NCBI GenBank assembly: GCA_020796225.1
Contig: CM036758.1
Coordinates: 28,531,099 to 28,595,098, forward strand
Direction: 5' to 3'
DNA: 64,000 nt
DNA from: Arion vulgaris
Taxonomy: Eukaryota > Mollusca > Gastropoda > Stylommatophora > Arionidae
In this document: positions 45,717 through 57,219 of the stretch, piece after piece
Layout: every line of letters begins with the position of its first letter
Numbering within the stretch: position 1 is the stretch's first letter
The notes under the pieces: generated by a model
Seen by the model: only the letters and a program-made list of their open reading frames with translations
The model's database searches: none
Told to the model about the DNA's origin: nothing
Program-made: the position numbers and the translations under genes

Positions 45717-46644
45717 TGATTTTCCCTTATAATATCTTACAGTTACTTGTCTGTACACATTTGTGCATTGTTGGATAACATACATACGCTTTTGTCGAAC
45801 TTGGTAAGTGTTTATCCTACATTCTGTATAGACATAACAAAGTGGCAATGCACTGACTTTCTTGGTGATACAAAACATACAAATAAGAAAGAGTGATTAA
45901 CTTGAATGTTAGAAACAATTGAAAACAAACAACTGAACACGTGTTGAAATGTATACATTTTAAATAATCGTAACTAATTTCGTAGAGAATGCACACAACA
46001 GAGTTAAAAAAAATGGTCGCGTTGACTTACTTACACATTTCTGCAGAAACAAACTGACTAACTTTCATAATTCCAGAGTTTGGCGTTCTCAAATGTATAT
46101 GTGGTGCTCTCTCTCTCGTGCGCGCGCACACACACACACACACAAAATCAGTTTTATAATTAAGATACTAATAGATGTTATACCGAGTCAGCTAGAGCAG
46201 AGTTAAGCTAGAGCGAGTCAGCTAGAGTGATCCACAGAAATGAACTGATAAGAAATGATTTCATTTACATTGATTTTATAACTGAAGAGGTCCAGAGATT
46301 TGTATGACATATTGTATGACATATTGTATGACATATTTTGACCACTTTTATTTTCTTCTGTTCCGTTAGATTTTCTAAGATATCTACATATTTAATCCAT
46401 ACCTTGTGACACGTAATGTTTTAGCAAGGACATTCTGTGTGCTCTTGTTCCTTGCAATCTTCCATACCTTGAAAGTGGGGAAAATAGTAGAAGAAATAAA
46501 TATAGAACAAAGAAATAGAAGTGGGAAAAAAGTGGGAATGTGAAGAAATAATATAGAACAATGAAATAAGTGGAAAGTAAAGTGGAAATTGGAAAATAGA
46601 ACAATGAATAGAAGAATGGGATGTCAATGGAAAAACATATGCAT
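45717..46644. other. No recognised feature apart from short repeats
   Basis: CA microsatellite near 46,125-46,144; three GTATGACATATT copies near 46,300-46,336; an A/G-rich degenerate repeat with TAGAACAAT and AGTGGGAA at 46,470-46,615. Minus-strand ORFs at 46392-46699 are low-complexity. Confidence 0.5.
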
Positions 46645-46810
46645 CAAAGAGCAATGCTGCACCGATACAATGGGTACCAAGCAAAAGGCAGGCCACCAAA
46701 GATGGATCTCAGATTAGCAGGAGGGACGAAAGACACTATCTGAGAAGAGCACACAAAGACCGTTGTAGAAATACTTCTGACTTGACGCTGTGAGCAAAAC
46801 AGGTTGAGAA
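46645..46810 (+). pseudogene. LINE ORF2 C-terminal remnant, relative of 9785-9940
   Basis: Shares GATACAATGG, AAAGGCAGGCCACCAAA, GACACTAT and a GAGCAAAACAGG/GAGACAAACCAGG segment with 9785-9940 in the same order. The frame reads HRYNGYQAKGRPPK before breaking up. The two are copies of one degraded LINE family. Confidence 0.55.
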
Positions 46811-47574
46811 AGAAGAAAGAATAAAAAAATTCGAAAAAAGTAAGGAATGTCGATGAGAAGTAGATGTTACAGAAAGAAGTCGAGGATAGAAGTATCGAGT
46901 TTTGTCAGATCGTGTACCGTGTAAATATTCCATTTCTGTCCAATCTCCCCCATCCTCAACCATTGTTACATATTCTGGAATTCAATTCTTAGAATGGCAT
47001 TTCCTGCTTGCAACATATGTCCTTTATTTACTATTTGTAACTTCTGTCTATCTTAACACTCCATACTTAACACTCCGTACTTAATACTCCGTACTTAACA
47101 CTCCGTACGAATTCTGCGCGTAAATTTATCTTTACGAACAGAAGTTTCCAGAACCACTTTTCTTACGACCAGAAATGTCTACGCCATCTGATTAGCGACA
47201 CTTTTACGACTTAGAAGCGCGTGCACATCGCAAGCAGTTGAACGAAACCTACCTGTGATACAAATCTGGGAAAAAGATTACATTCATTATTTCTCAGAAA
47301 GAAAAAAAGAAAACGTAGAATTGGAATCTTGATTTGTTGGTAATGTTCTGTTTGGGATGGAGACGTCATTGAAACATTCATTTAGAGAACGTTCTTCAAC
47401 GTTCCTTCCTTGTACTTTTTATTGCATTTCATTAATAAAAACACACACGACTGGAACTTCGTTTTTCAGTTGCACTGGATGAACCTTAACCAAGTGCACG
47501 TTAACCTGGCAAGGTAACCAAGTGTACAGCAGTCATCTCCTTGTCCTTACTGTAGTAGTTCGGAGTTCTCTGTG
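46811..47574. other. No recognised feature apart from a 14-bp repeat
   Basis: Four copies of a CTTAACACTCCGTA-type unit at 47052-47108. Otherwise nothing recognised. Confidence 0.5.
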
Positions 47575-47665
47575 GCGTTGAGGTACACGATTCACTTCAT
47601 GCTTCAACAGTCCTCGGTTCGATTCCCACATATAACGATCGAAGAATTATTCCCGTGATCCTTGT
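47575..47665 (+). mobile_element. tRNA-headed SINE family C, copy 1
   Basis: A-box-like TGGCGTTGAGGTACACG and B-box GGTTCGATTCC are spaced as in a tRNA, and the sequence between (CTTCATGCTTCAACAGT) matches family C copy 2 at 60048-60130. Both continue into a CGATCG...AATT segment. The lack of a proper acceptor stem argues against a tRNA gene. Confidence 0.7.
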
Positions 47666-47734
47666 AGGTGTGATAGAGTTCATAGTTCTATCGGAGATGA
47701 ATGATAACATGTAAATCCCGCGTATCGCTGAGCA

Positions 47735-47905
47735 CATCTCTTTGCCTTTTTACCCCGGGTTGGGGCATAGGCCCTCAACCAAGTCATCCCAAGTCTTCCT
47801 ATCTCTAGCTATCTCCTGCAGCTCCCTCCAACTCTTCTTTATTTATATTGTTGATCTCCGCCTCCAAATCTCGTCTCCATGTATTTCTCGGCCTCCTTCT
47901 TTCGG
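47735..47905 (-). pseudogene. RTE-like LINE ORF2 C-terminal remnant
   Basis: The minus strand reads, with two frame changes, RRRPRNTWRRDLEAEINNI, SWRELQEIARDRKTWDDLV and EGLCPNPG followed by a stop. GRPxxTWRRDLE...IAxDRxxWxxLVxGLC is the standard ORF2 C-terminus of this LINE group. It lies just 3' of SINE C copy 1 in opposite orientation. Confidence 0.78.
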
Positions 47906-48422
47906 CTGAGACATACAAGAATAATTATTAATGTAAAATCGATATAGGTAGGCTGGAGAAAAGCTGCACGAGCAAACATTTTTAATAACAATTAAATAAA
48001 ATCCTTACACGTCTTTCGCCATCTTAAAAATTACATTGGGAATACTTGGCGAATATGAGAACAGTTTGTATATATCTTACATATAGAGCATATATCACTG
48101 GTCGGATAGTGATATGCTGTCACTTTATGGGATCTCACTCTGCTTGCCATTTTTATAGTCTGGTCTGTCTCTTTCAGTCTGTTCAGTTTGGCTAGACCTT
48201 CCAAAAGTTAGACTCCCACTTGTACAAAGGCTGAAAGTTCATAAAGGCGCACACGATCTCGACAAGTTAGACTAGAGAAAATGATGGTTTGCTGGTAGCT
48301 ATTCTACAGAGTCTGTTTGTAATCAAGATGCATACAATACTATCAAATGCAAATAAAAGGTAGAAGTAGAAGAAGTGACATTGAGACAGACATATATAGC
48401 TGATAATGTATTTGGTATGTGA
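47906..48422. other. No recognised feature
   Basis: I see no ORF, element or repeat here. Confidence 0.5.
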
Positions 48423-49409
48423 GAAATAATTATGAAATAATCATGGTAGAAAACATGAAATAATCATGGTAGAAAACATGAAATAATCATGGTAGAAGAC
48501 ATGAAATAATCATGGTAGAAAACATGAAATAATCATGGTAGAAGACATGAAATAATCATGGTAGAAAACATGAAATAATATCATGGTAGAAAACATGAAA
48601 TAATCATGGTAGAAGACATGAAATAATCATGGTAGAAAACATGAAATAATCATGGTAGAAAACATGAAATAATATCATGGTAGAAAACATGAAATAATCA
48701 TGGTAGAAGACATGAAATAATCATGGTAGAAAACATGAAATAATATCATGGTAGAAAACATGAAATAATCATGGTAGAAGACATGAAATAATCATGGTAG
48801 AAGACATGAAATAATCATGGTAGAAGACATGAAATAATCATGGTAGAAAACATGAAATAATCATGGTAGAAAACATGAAATAATCATGGTAGAAGACATG
48901 AAATAATCATGGTAGAAAACATGAAATAATCATGGTAGAAGACATGAAATAATCATGGTAGAAAACATGAAATAATATCATGGTAGAAAACATGAAATAA
49001 TCATGATAGAAGACATGAAATAATATCATGGTAGAAAACATGAAATAATCATGGTAGAAGACATGAAATAATCATGGTAGAAAACATGAAATAATCATGG
49101 TAGAAAACATGAAATAATATCATGGTAGAAAACATGAAATAATATCATGGTAGAAAACATGAAATAATATCATGGTAGAAAACATGAAATAATATCATGG
49201 TAGAAAACATGAAATAATATCATGGTAGAAAACATGAAATAATCATGGTAGAAGACATGAAATAATCATGGTAGAAAACATGAAATAATCATGGTAGAAA
49301 ACATGAAATAATATCATGGTAGAAAACATGAAATAATATCATGGTAGAAAACATGAAATAATCATGGTAGAAGACATGAAATAATCATGGTAGAAGACAT
49401 GAAATAATA
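48423..49409. repeat. 23/26-bp minisatellite, ~41 copies
   Basis: Units of AATAATCATGGTAGAAAACA plus TGA; a 26-bp variant has AATAATATCATGG. Lys/Asp-type A/G variation (GAAAAC or GAAGAC) marks units. Confidence 0.94.
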
Positions 49410-49800
49410 TATGATTGAATATTCAAATAAGAGGTAGATGCAAAATCACATTGCTAACAATAAGAATGGAAAATAAGAGCGTCTATTAAAAAAATATAGA
49501 TGACAAAAATCAAGTTTGAGAGGAAACTGAAGAAGTAATAAATAAAAAGCAAAAGTGATAAGAAAAAATACGAGACACATTCCAGAATATGATAAACTAG
49601 ATGCAGAAATAATTAAGATATACAGATACATAAATGAACAATGAATATAAATAAATGCTAAGAAAAGAAATGAAACAAAAAACAAATATGTGTGTATCAT
49701 GCATGTATGAACCAGAATGGGAAGCACCGGGGCTAATGAATAATGGTCAATAACTAAAAATAACAAGTATTAATAAAACAATTAACCAAATACAGGGTTC
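49410..49800. other. No recognised feature
   Basis: A-rich sequence. A minus-strand ORF (49446-49766) is hydrophobic owing to T-rich composition and has no recognisable family. Confidence 0.5.
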
Positions 49801-52420
49801 ATATATCATACAGAAGAGAATAAAATATCACACAGAAGTGAATAAAATATCACACAGAAGTGAATCAAATATCATACAGAAGAGAATAAACTATCACACA
49901 GAAGAGAATAAAATATCACACAGAAGTGAATAAAATATCACACAGAAGTGAATCAAATATCATACAGAAGAGAATAAACTATCACACAGAAGAGAATAAA
50001 CTATCACACAGAAGAGAATAAACTATCACACAGAAGAGAATAAACTATCACACAGAAGTGAATCAAATATCATACAGAAGTGAATCAAATATCACACAGA
50101 AGTGAATCAAATATCATACAGAAGAGAATCAAATATCATACAGAAGAGAATCAAATATCACACAGAAGAGAATCAAATATCATACAGAAGTGAATCAAAT
50201 ATCATACAGAAGAGAATCAAATATCACACAGAAGAGAATCAAATATCATACAGAAGTGAATCAAATATCATACAGAAGAGAATCAAATATCACACAGAAG
50301 AGAATCAAATATCATACAGAAGAGAATCAAATATCATACAGAATAGAATAAACTATCATACAGAAGAGAATAAAAGAAGAGAATCAAATATCATACAGAA
50401 GAGAATCAAATATCATACAGAAGAGAATAAAAGAAGAGAATCAAATATCATACAGAAGAGAATAAAATATCACACAGAAGAGAATCAAATATCATACAGA
50501 AGAGAATCAAATATCACACAGAAGAGAATCAAATATCACACAGAATAGAATAAACTATCACACAGAAGAGAATCAAATATCACACAGAAGAGAATAAACT
50601 ATCACACAGAAGAGAATCAAATATCATACAGAAGAGAATAAACTATCACACAGAAGAGAATCAAATATCATACAGAAGTGAATCAAATATCATACAGAAG
50701 AGAATCAAATATCACACAGAAGTGAATCAAATATCATACAGAAGAGAATCAAATATCACACAGAAAGAATAAACTATCACACAGAAGAGAATCAAATATC
50801 AACAGAAGAGAATCAAATATCACACAGAAGAGAAACAAATATCATACAGAAGAGAATCAAATATCATACAGAAGAGAATAAACTATCACACAGAAGTGAA
50901 TCAAATATCATACAGAAGAGAATCAAATATCACACAGAAGAGAATCAAATATCACACAGAAGAGAATCAAATATCATACAGAATAGAATAAACTATCACA
51001 CAGAAGAGAATCAAATATCATACAGAAGAGAATAAACTATCACACAGAAGTGAATCAAATATCATACAGAAGAGAATCAAATATCACACAGAAGAGAATC
51101 AAATATCACACAGAAGAGAATCAAATATCATACAGAAGAGAATAAACTATCACACAGAAGAGAATCAAATATCATACAGAAGAGAATTAAATATCACACA
51201 GAAGAGAATCAAATATCACACAGAATAGAATAAACTATCACACAAGAGAATCAAATATCACACAGAATAGAATAAACTATCACACAGAAGAGAATCAAAT
51301 ATCACACAGAAGAGAATAAACTATCACACAAGAGAATCAAATATCACACAGAAGAGAATAAACTATCACACAAGAGAATCAAATATCACACAGAAGAGAA
51401 TCAAATATCACACAGAATAGAATAAACTATCACACAAGAGAATCAAATATCACACAGAAGAGAATAAACTATCACACAAGAGAATCAAATATCACACAGA
51501 AGAGAATAAACTATCACACAAGAGAATCAAATATCACACAGAAGAGAATCAAATATCACACAGAATAGAATAAACTATCACACAAGAGAATCAAATATCA
51601 CACAGAAGAGAATAAACTATCACACAAGAGAATCAAATATCACACAGAAGAGAATAAACTATCACACAAGAGAATCAAATATCACACAGAAGAGAATCAA
51701 ATATCACACAGAATAGAATAAACTATCACACAAGAGAATCAAATATCACACAGAAGAGAATAAACTATCACACAAGAGAATCAAATATCACACAGAAGAG
51801 AATAAACTATCACACAAGAGAATCAAATATCACACAGAAGAGAATCAAATATCACACAGAATAGATTAAACTATCACACAAGAGAATCAAATATCACACA
51901 GAAGAGAATAAACTATCACACAAGAGAATCAAATATCACACAGAATAGAATAAACTATCACACAGAAGAGAATCAAATATCATACAGAAGAGAATCAAAT
52001 ATCACACAGAAGAGAATAAAATATCACACAGAAGAGAATCAAATATCATACAGAAGAGAATAAAATATCATACAGAAGAGAATCAAATATCATACAGAAG
52101 AGAATCAAATATCACACAGAAATGAATCAAATATCACACAGAAGAGAATCAAATATCATACAGAAGAGAATCAAATATCATACAGAAGAGAATCAAATAT
52201 CACACAGAAGAGAATCAAATATCACACAGAAGAGAATCAAATATCACACAGAAGAGAATCAAATATCACACAGAAGAGAATCAAATATCACACAGAAGAG
52301 AATCAAATATCACACAGAAGAGAATCAAACATCATACAGAAGAGAATCAAATATCACACAGAAGAGAATCAAATATCACACAGAAGAGAATCAAATATCA
52401 CACAGAAGAGAATAAAATAT
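49801..52420. repeat. 22-bp minisatellite, ~119 copies, with 148-bp higher-order repeat
   Basis: Units of GAATCAAATATCACACAGAA plus GA, with variants ATAAACTATC, CATACAG and a 19-bp form (CACACAAGAGAATC). Between about 51,265 and 51,950 a seven-unit block recurs: CAGAATAGA at 51413, 51561, 51709 and 51857, exactly 148 bp apart. Reading frames of about 100-150 codons are repeat products. Confidence 0.95.
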
Positions 52421-52454
52421 GAAAGTGAAAACGAAGGAAACTAAAAAATAATTC

Positions 52455-53940
52455 AGTTTTCGAAAGAACTGTGAAACTAGAAATGCATTTTTTGTTGTTG
52501 TCTGAAGACGTTGTGAGAAAATTATTTAGAATTGCAGATAAGCGTATATGTGCATGTTTTATAGATAAGAGAACTGTTTTTATCAAAACTCAACATGAGA
52601 AACTAGTTAAGTGTCGCGAACAGATATGCTTGGATGGAAAATACATCAAAAAGATCAACAACTTATACTGGGAATAAAAGGCAACAATACGAATACGTAA
52701 ACACTATTCGTCACATATTGACATAAAGTGGCGCCCGAGTGGTTACCGAGGCCCAAATTTGGGGTGTAAAGAATAGAACCACTGTTACCTGCCATGCATG
52801 TCGTAAGAGGCGACTAAGGAGGTTTAGCTGAAATCGGATGCACGTGTCCTAAACATGTAGAATTCTATGCGTTTAGGGGCCTACCAAACCAATGTGCAAC
52901 GTATACACGTTCTTGGCAAAGATCAAACATATCACAAAGAGATTAAAATTGGTCGTAAAGAACGAACGCAGAGAAGAAGAAGAGACATAAAGTGGAGGCT
53001 GGGATGTGTTTAGCCCCTGTGTTCTTTAACATATATACAGAAAAGATGTCGCAAATAGAAGAAATATAATGGACGACTAATAAATAACCTTATATATGCG
53101 TATAAAACTATGATGTTAGCGGACAATGAGCAAACATTGCAAGAGATATTAAAACAAGCAAAAAACTATATTGTCTGGATATTAATATTGAAATAATAAA
53201 AAACAAATGGAAATAGCAAACACGAGAGACAAAGATGTTGAACATAATGGTAAAAGAAAGAAAAGACTGGAACAAGTATCGAGTTATGAATATCTTGGAC
53301 ATATAATAATAGAAGATGTCAAATTGAGTTTCAGAAGGAATAGAAACAACTACCAACACACTTAACAAGAAAAAATGTATTAACATTCAAACAACTACAC
53401 AAAAGACATGTGTTGTGTCATGTCAAGTGTTACATATATATATATATATATATACTGTATATATCATTGTTGTATAGAGACGAAACGTTGTCAGTGAACT
53501 AGTAAATGGAGATAGGAATTGAACCTTGTAGAATGTGGATATACAGAAGAACACGGAGATAAGAATTGAACCTTGTAGAATGTGCATATACAGAAGAACA
53601 CATGAGAGTATCATGGAAAGTGAAGACTAAAACTCATTATACAAATACTTCAAGAAATAGTCGAGAAAAGAGAACCATTCAAGGAGGAAGAAATTAGACA
53701 ATGCAGATATTTTGCTCACATTAAGAGGCGTGTCACTTTGTTTCAAATTACCTTGGCATGGTAGAAAACAAGGGAAAAACAGGGACACTCGGGAGTGAAG
53801 CATCAGAAGGTGGGCAGTTTGATTGAGTGTACAGTCAGGGTTAGAGACAGAACTTGTTGGAGAGCTATTGCAGTCAACCTTCGATGCCGAGAAGACACGC
53901 CCAGTATTTTTTATGGCGAGGACACTGATAATAGGTAAAA
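52455..53940 (+). pseudogene. RTE-like LINE ORF2 remnant, RT to C-terminus, split by a SINE
   Basis: In order: CACFIDKRTVFIKTQHEKLV (RT motif A region), ICLDGKYIKKINNLYWE then a stop, TIRIRKHYSSHIDIKWRLG, a SINE A copy, LAPVFFNIYTEKM (RT motif B), the YADD box degraded to YAYKT (53095-53109), LADNEQTLQEILKQAKNY, EQVSSYEYLGHIIIEDVKL (thumb), SLLYRDETLSVN, CRYFAHIKRR, and GSLIECTVRVRDRTCWRAI near the end. This order matches RTE-like ORF2. Loss of the catalytic aspartates, stops and frameshifts show it is inactive. It lies in sense orientation just upstream of the last Wnt4 exon. Confidence 0.85.
52732..52983 (+). mobile_element. SINE family A, copy 4, nested in the LINE
   Basis: Best-preserved copy: GCGCCCGAGTGGTTACCG-like start (A-box-like GCCCGAGTGG), AAAGAATAGAACCACTG, CATGTCGTAAGAGGCGACTA, GAAATCGGATGCACGTG, GATCAAACATATCACAAAG and a GAAGAAGAAGA tail. 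A perfect 12-bp duplication GACATAAAGTGG flanks it (52720-52731 and 52984-52995). Removing it rejoins the LINE reading frame. Confidence 0.93.
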
Positions 53941-54155
53941 CAGGTCCTCGAGCAAAAATGAGTCAGAAGAACCATACCAAGAGCCCTAACTGTTCCTTAA
54001 TTCATAGCTGAATTCAACTAAAAGAAGAAACAAACACGAAAAATGTGTGCGATTTTCAGGAGAAAAAAAATGTCACGTTGGCTACTTTTTTAATGAAATC
54101 TTGAAACCTGATTTGTCAATTTTTGTTTGTATGTGTGTGTTTTGTACAAGTTTGT
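53941..54155 (+). other. Intron end, no other feature
   Basis: Unique-looking sequence leading to the branch site of the last intron. Confidence 0.5.
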
Positions 54156-54186
54156 TTCTAACTTGTGATTTTATATCTGTTTACAG
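54156..54186 (+). promoter_or_regulatory. Branch site and 3' splice acceptor of the giant intron
   Basis: TTCTAAC (54156-54162) fits a branch-point consensus with its A at 54161, 25 bases before the AG. A T-rich stretch and TTACAG follow. The next base begins codon Ala of the terminal exon. Confidence 0.8.
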
Positions 54187-54643
54187 GCCATCGAGGACAA
54201 TATGAGGATAGAATGCAAGTGTCATGGTGTTTCTGGATCCTGCGAGCTGAAAACATGTTGGAAAGCTATGCCAATATTTTCTACAGTAGGCGCCATTTTG
54301 AAAGAAAAATTTGACGGCGCTACAGAAGTCAAACCGCTAGAGTCGAGCGAACTGGTTCCTCTCAACCCCCAGTTCAAACCTCATACTGATCAAGACCTGA
54401 TCTACATGGAAGCATCCCCAGATTTCTGTGAGGTAGACAAAAAACTGGATCTCTCGTACTCATGGTCGATTCTGTAACAAGACATCAAAAGCGGTAGATG
54501 GGTGTGACCTTATGTGTTGTGGGCGTGGCTATGTGACAAGACAAGTCAAGGTTGTTGAACGCTGCAAGTGTAAATTCCACTGGTGTTGCAGTGTAAGATG
54601 TAAAACTTGCGAGCGTATTGTGGACGAGCACATATGTTTGTAA
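54187..54643 (+). CDS. Wnt4: Wnt4 terminal coding exon, one frame break
   Basis: Encodes the last ~151 residues of Wnt4. The first part reads [20 protein letters not shown]; the Ser of HGVSG is the site that Porcupine acylates in Wnts. It continues through [31 protein letters not shown] and FCEVDKK. The frame then fails: a run of six A at 54439-54444 carries one base too many, and the literal frame stops at 54475-54477. The next frame resumes at once with [52 protein letters not shown] and ends DEHICL with TAA at 54641-54643. All twelve cysteines of the C-terminal domain are present, counting across the break, and NKTS is a possible N-glycosylation site. Perfect conservation after the break favours a homopolymer error in the assembly over a true pseudogene. 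Confidence 0.93.
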
Positions 54644-54729
54644 AATATTGTTCCCATTGCACGCACATACACAATAATCACAAACACAACTATGATCGAT
54701 CATTTCTGCGGATTTACATGTACGCGATC

Positions 54730-57187
54730 CTACTCTGTGTAATCGTGAGATTTCTGAGTACAATACTGTGTAAATGTGAGATTTCTGAGTACAATACTGT
54801 GTAAACGTGAGATTTCTGAGTACAATCCACGTGAGATTTCTGAGTACAATACTGTGTAATCGTGAGATTTCTGAGTACAATACTGTGTAAACGTGAGATT
54901 TCTGAGTACAATACTGTGTAATCGTGAGATTTCTGAGTACAATACTGTGTAATCGTGAGATTTCTGAGTACAATACTGTGTAAATGTGAGATTTCTGAGT
55001 ACAATACTGTGTAAATGTGAGATTTCTGAGTACAATACTGTGTAATCGTGAGATTTCTGAGTACAATACTGTGTAAATGTGAGATTTCTGAGTACAATAC
55101 TGTGTAAATGTGAGATTTCTGAGTACAATACTGTGTAAATGTGAGATTTCTGAGTACAATACTGTGTAAACGTGATATTTCTGAGTACAATCCTGTGTAA
55201 ATGTGAGATTTCTGAGTACAATACTGTGTAAAGGTGAGATTTCTGAGTACAATACTGTGTAAATGTGAGATTTCTGAGTACAATACTGTGTAAATGTGAG
55301 ATTTCTGAGTACAATACTGTGTAAATGTGAGATTTCTGAGTACAATACTGTGTAAATGTGAGATTTCTGAGTACAATACTGTGTAATCGTGAGATTTCTG
55401 AGTACAATACTGTGTAATCGTGAGATTTCTGAGTACAATACTGTGTAAACGTGAGATTTCTGAGTACAATACTGTGTAATCGTGAGATTTCTGAGTACAA
55501 TACTGTGTAAATGTGAGATTTCTGAGTACAATGACTGGTAATCGATTTAGATTTCTGAGTACAATACTGTGTAATCGTGAGATTTCTGAGTACAATACTG
55601 TGTAATCGTGAGATTTCTGAGTACAATACTGTGTAAACGTGAGATTTCTGAGTACAATACTGTGTAATCGTGAGATTTCTGAGTACAATACTGTGTAAAT
55701 GTGAGATTTCTGAGTACAATACTGTGTAAATGTAAGATTTCTGAGTACAATACTGTGTAAATGTGAGATTTTGAGTACAATACTGTGTAAATGTGAGATT
55801 TCTGAGTACAATACTGTGTAAATGTGAGATTTCTGAGTACAATCCTGTGTAAATGTGAGATTTCTGAGTACAATACTGTGTAAACGTGAGATTTCTGAGT
55901 ACAATCCAAGTGAGATTTCTGAGTACAATACTGTGTAAATGTGAGATTTCTGAGTACAATACTGTGTAAAGGTGAGATTTCTGAGTACAATACTGTGTAA
56001 ATGTGAGATTTCTGAGTACAATCCACTTGAGATTTCTGAGTACAATACTGTGTAAATGTGAGATTTCTGAGTACAATACTGTGTAAATGTGAGATTTCTG
56101 AGTACAATACTGTGTAATCGTGAGATTTCTGAGTACAATACTGTGTAAATGTGAGATTTCTGAGTACAATACTGTGTAAATGTGAGATTTCTGAGTACAA
56201 TACTGTGTAAATGTGAGATTTCTGAGTACAATACTGTGTAAATGTGAGATTTCTGAGTACAATCCTGTGTAAATGTGAGATTTCTGAGTACAATACTGTG
56301 TAAACGTGAGATTTCTGAGTACAATACTGTGTAAATGTGAGATTTCTGAGTACAATACTGTGTAAATGTAAGATTTCTGAGTACAATACTGTGTAAATGT
56401 GAGATTTCTGAGTACAATACTGTGTAATCGTGAGATTTCTGAGTACAATACTGTGTAAATGTGAGATTTCTGAGTACAATACTGTGTAATCGTGAGATTT
56501 CTGAGTACAATACTGTGTAATCGTGAGATTTCTGAGTACAATACTGTGTAAATGTGAGATTTCTGAGTACAATACTGTGTAAATGTAAGATTTCTGAGTA
56601 CAATACTGTGTAATCGTGAGATTTCTGAGTACAATACTGTGTAAATGTGAGATTTCTGAGTACAATACTGTGTAAATGTGAGATTTCTGAGTACAATACT
56701 GTGTAAATGTGAGATTTCTGAGTACAACACTGTGTAAACGTGAGATTTCTGAGTACAATCCAAGTGAGATTTTTGAGTACAATACTGTGTAAATGTGAGA
56801 TTTCTGAGTACAATACTGTGTAAATGTGAGATTTCTGAGTACAATACTGTGTAAATGTAAGATTTCTGAGTACAATCCACTTGAGATTTCTGAGTACAAT
56901 ACTGTGTAAATGTGAGATTTCTGAGTACAATACTGTGTGATCGTGAGATTTCTGAGTACAATACTGTGTAATCGTGAGATTTCTGAGTACAATACTGTGT
57001 AAACGTGAGATTTCTGAGTACAATACTGTGTAAATGTGAGATTTCTGAGTACAATACTGTGTGATCGTGAGATTTCTGAGTACAATACTGTGTAATCGTG
57101 AGATTTCTGAGTACAATACTGTGTAAACGTGAGATTTCTGAGTACAATACTGTGTAAATGTGAGATTTCTGAGTACAATACTGTGTA
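54730..57187. repeat. 31-bp minisatellite, ~79 copies
   Basis: Units of GAGATTTCTGAGTACAATAC plus TGTGTAAATGT. Variation is concentrated at the last bases (AAATGT, AATCGT, AAACGT, AAAGGT). Several shortened units (ATCCACGTGAG, ATCCAAGTGAG, ATCCACTTGAG) recur. Because 31x3=93 the minus strand is open in all three frames for ~800 codons; this is not a gene. Confidence 0.96.
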
Positions 57188-57203
57188 TAGTATTTTATTT
57201 ATA

Positions 57204-57216
57204 AATAAATAATAAA
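57204..57216 (+). promoter_or_regulatory. Tandem AATAAA polyadenylation signals
   Basis: AATAAA at 57204-57209 and 57211-57216, directly after the 31-bp array. They are the first canonical signals downstream of the Wnt4 stop. Confidence 0.55.
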
Positions 57217-57219
57217 GTG

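Larger units (their letters stand above)
4049..54186 (+). other. Wnt4 intron, ~50.1 kb, phase 0
   Basis: GTAAGT donor at 4049 and TTACAG acceptor ending at 54186. Exon ends are both in phase 0 and the joined protein reads AGRR then [14 protein letters not shown], as expected for Wnt4. By my estimate about half the intron is minisatellite; the rest is transposon remnants and sequence with no recognised content. I found no additional exon-like conserved coding segment of the host gene inside it. Confidence 0.9.
54644..57216 (+). other. Probable Wnt4 3' UTR
   Basis: From the stop codon to two AATAAA signals, about 2.57 kb. The first ~85 bases are unique; nearly all the rest is the 31-bp array. 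I see no AATAAA between the stop codon and 57204, so the transcript probably includes the array unless it uses a variant signal. Confidence 0.5.

Noticed and set aside
47575..47640. Possible tRNA gene
   Set aside because: A and B boxes are present, but acceptor and anticodon stems do not pair, and a related copy at 60048 shows it is a SINE head.
54714..57147. Minus-strand ORFs of ~800 codons over the 31-bp array
   Set aside because: They exist only because a 31-bp unit without stops is open in all three frames; all frames read the same SEISxLHSIVLRN-type peptide, and there is no start context, splice evidence or domain.
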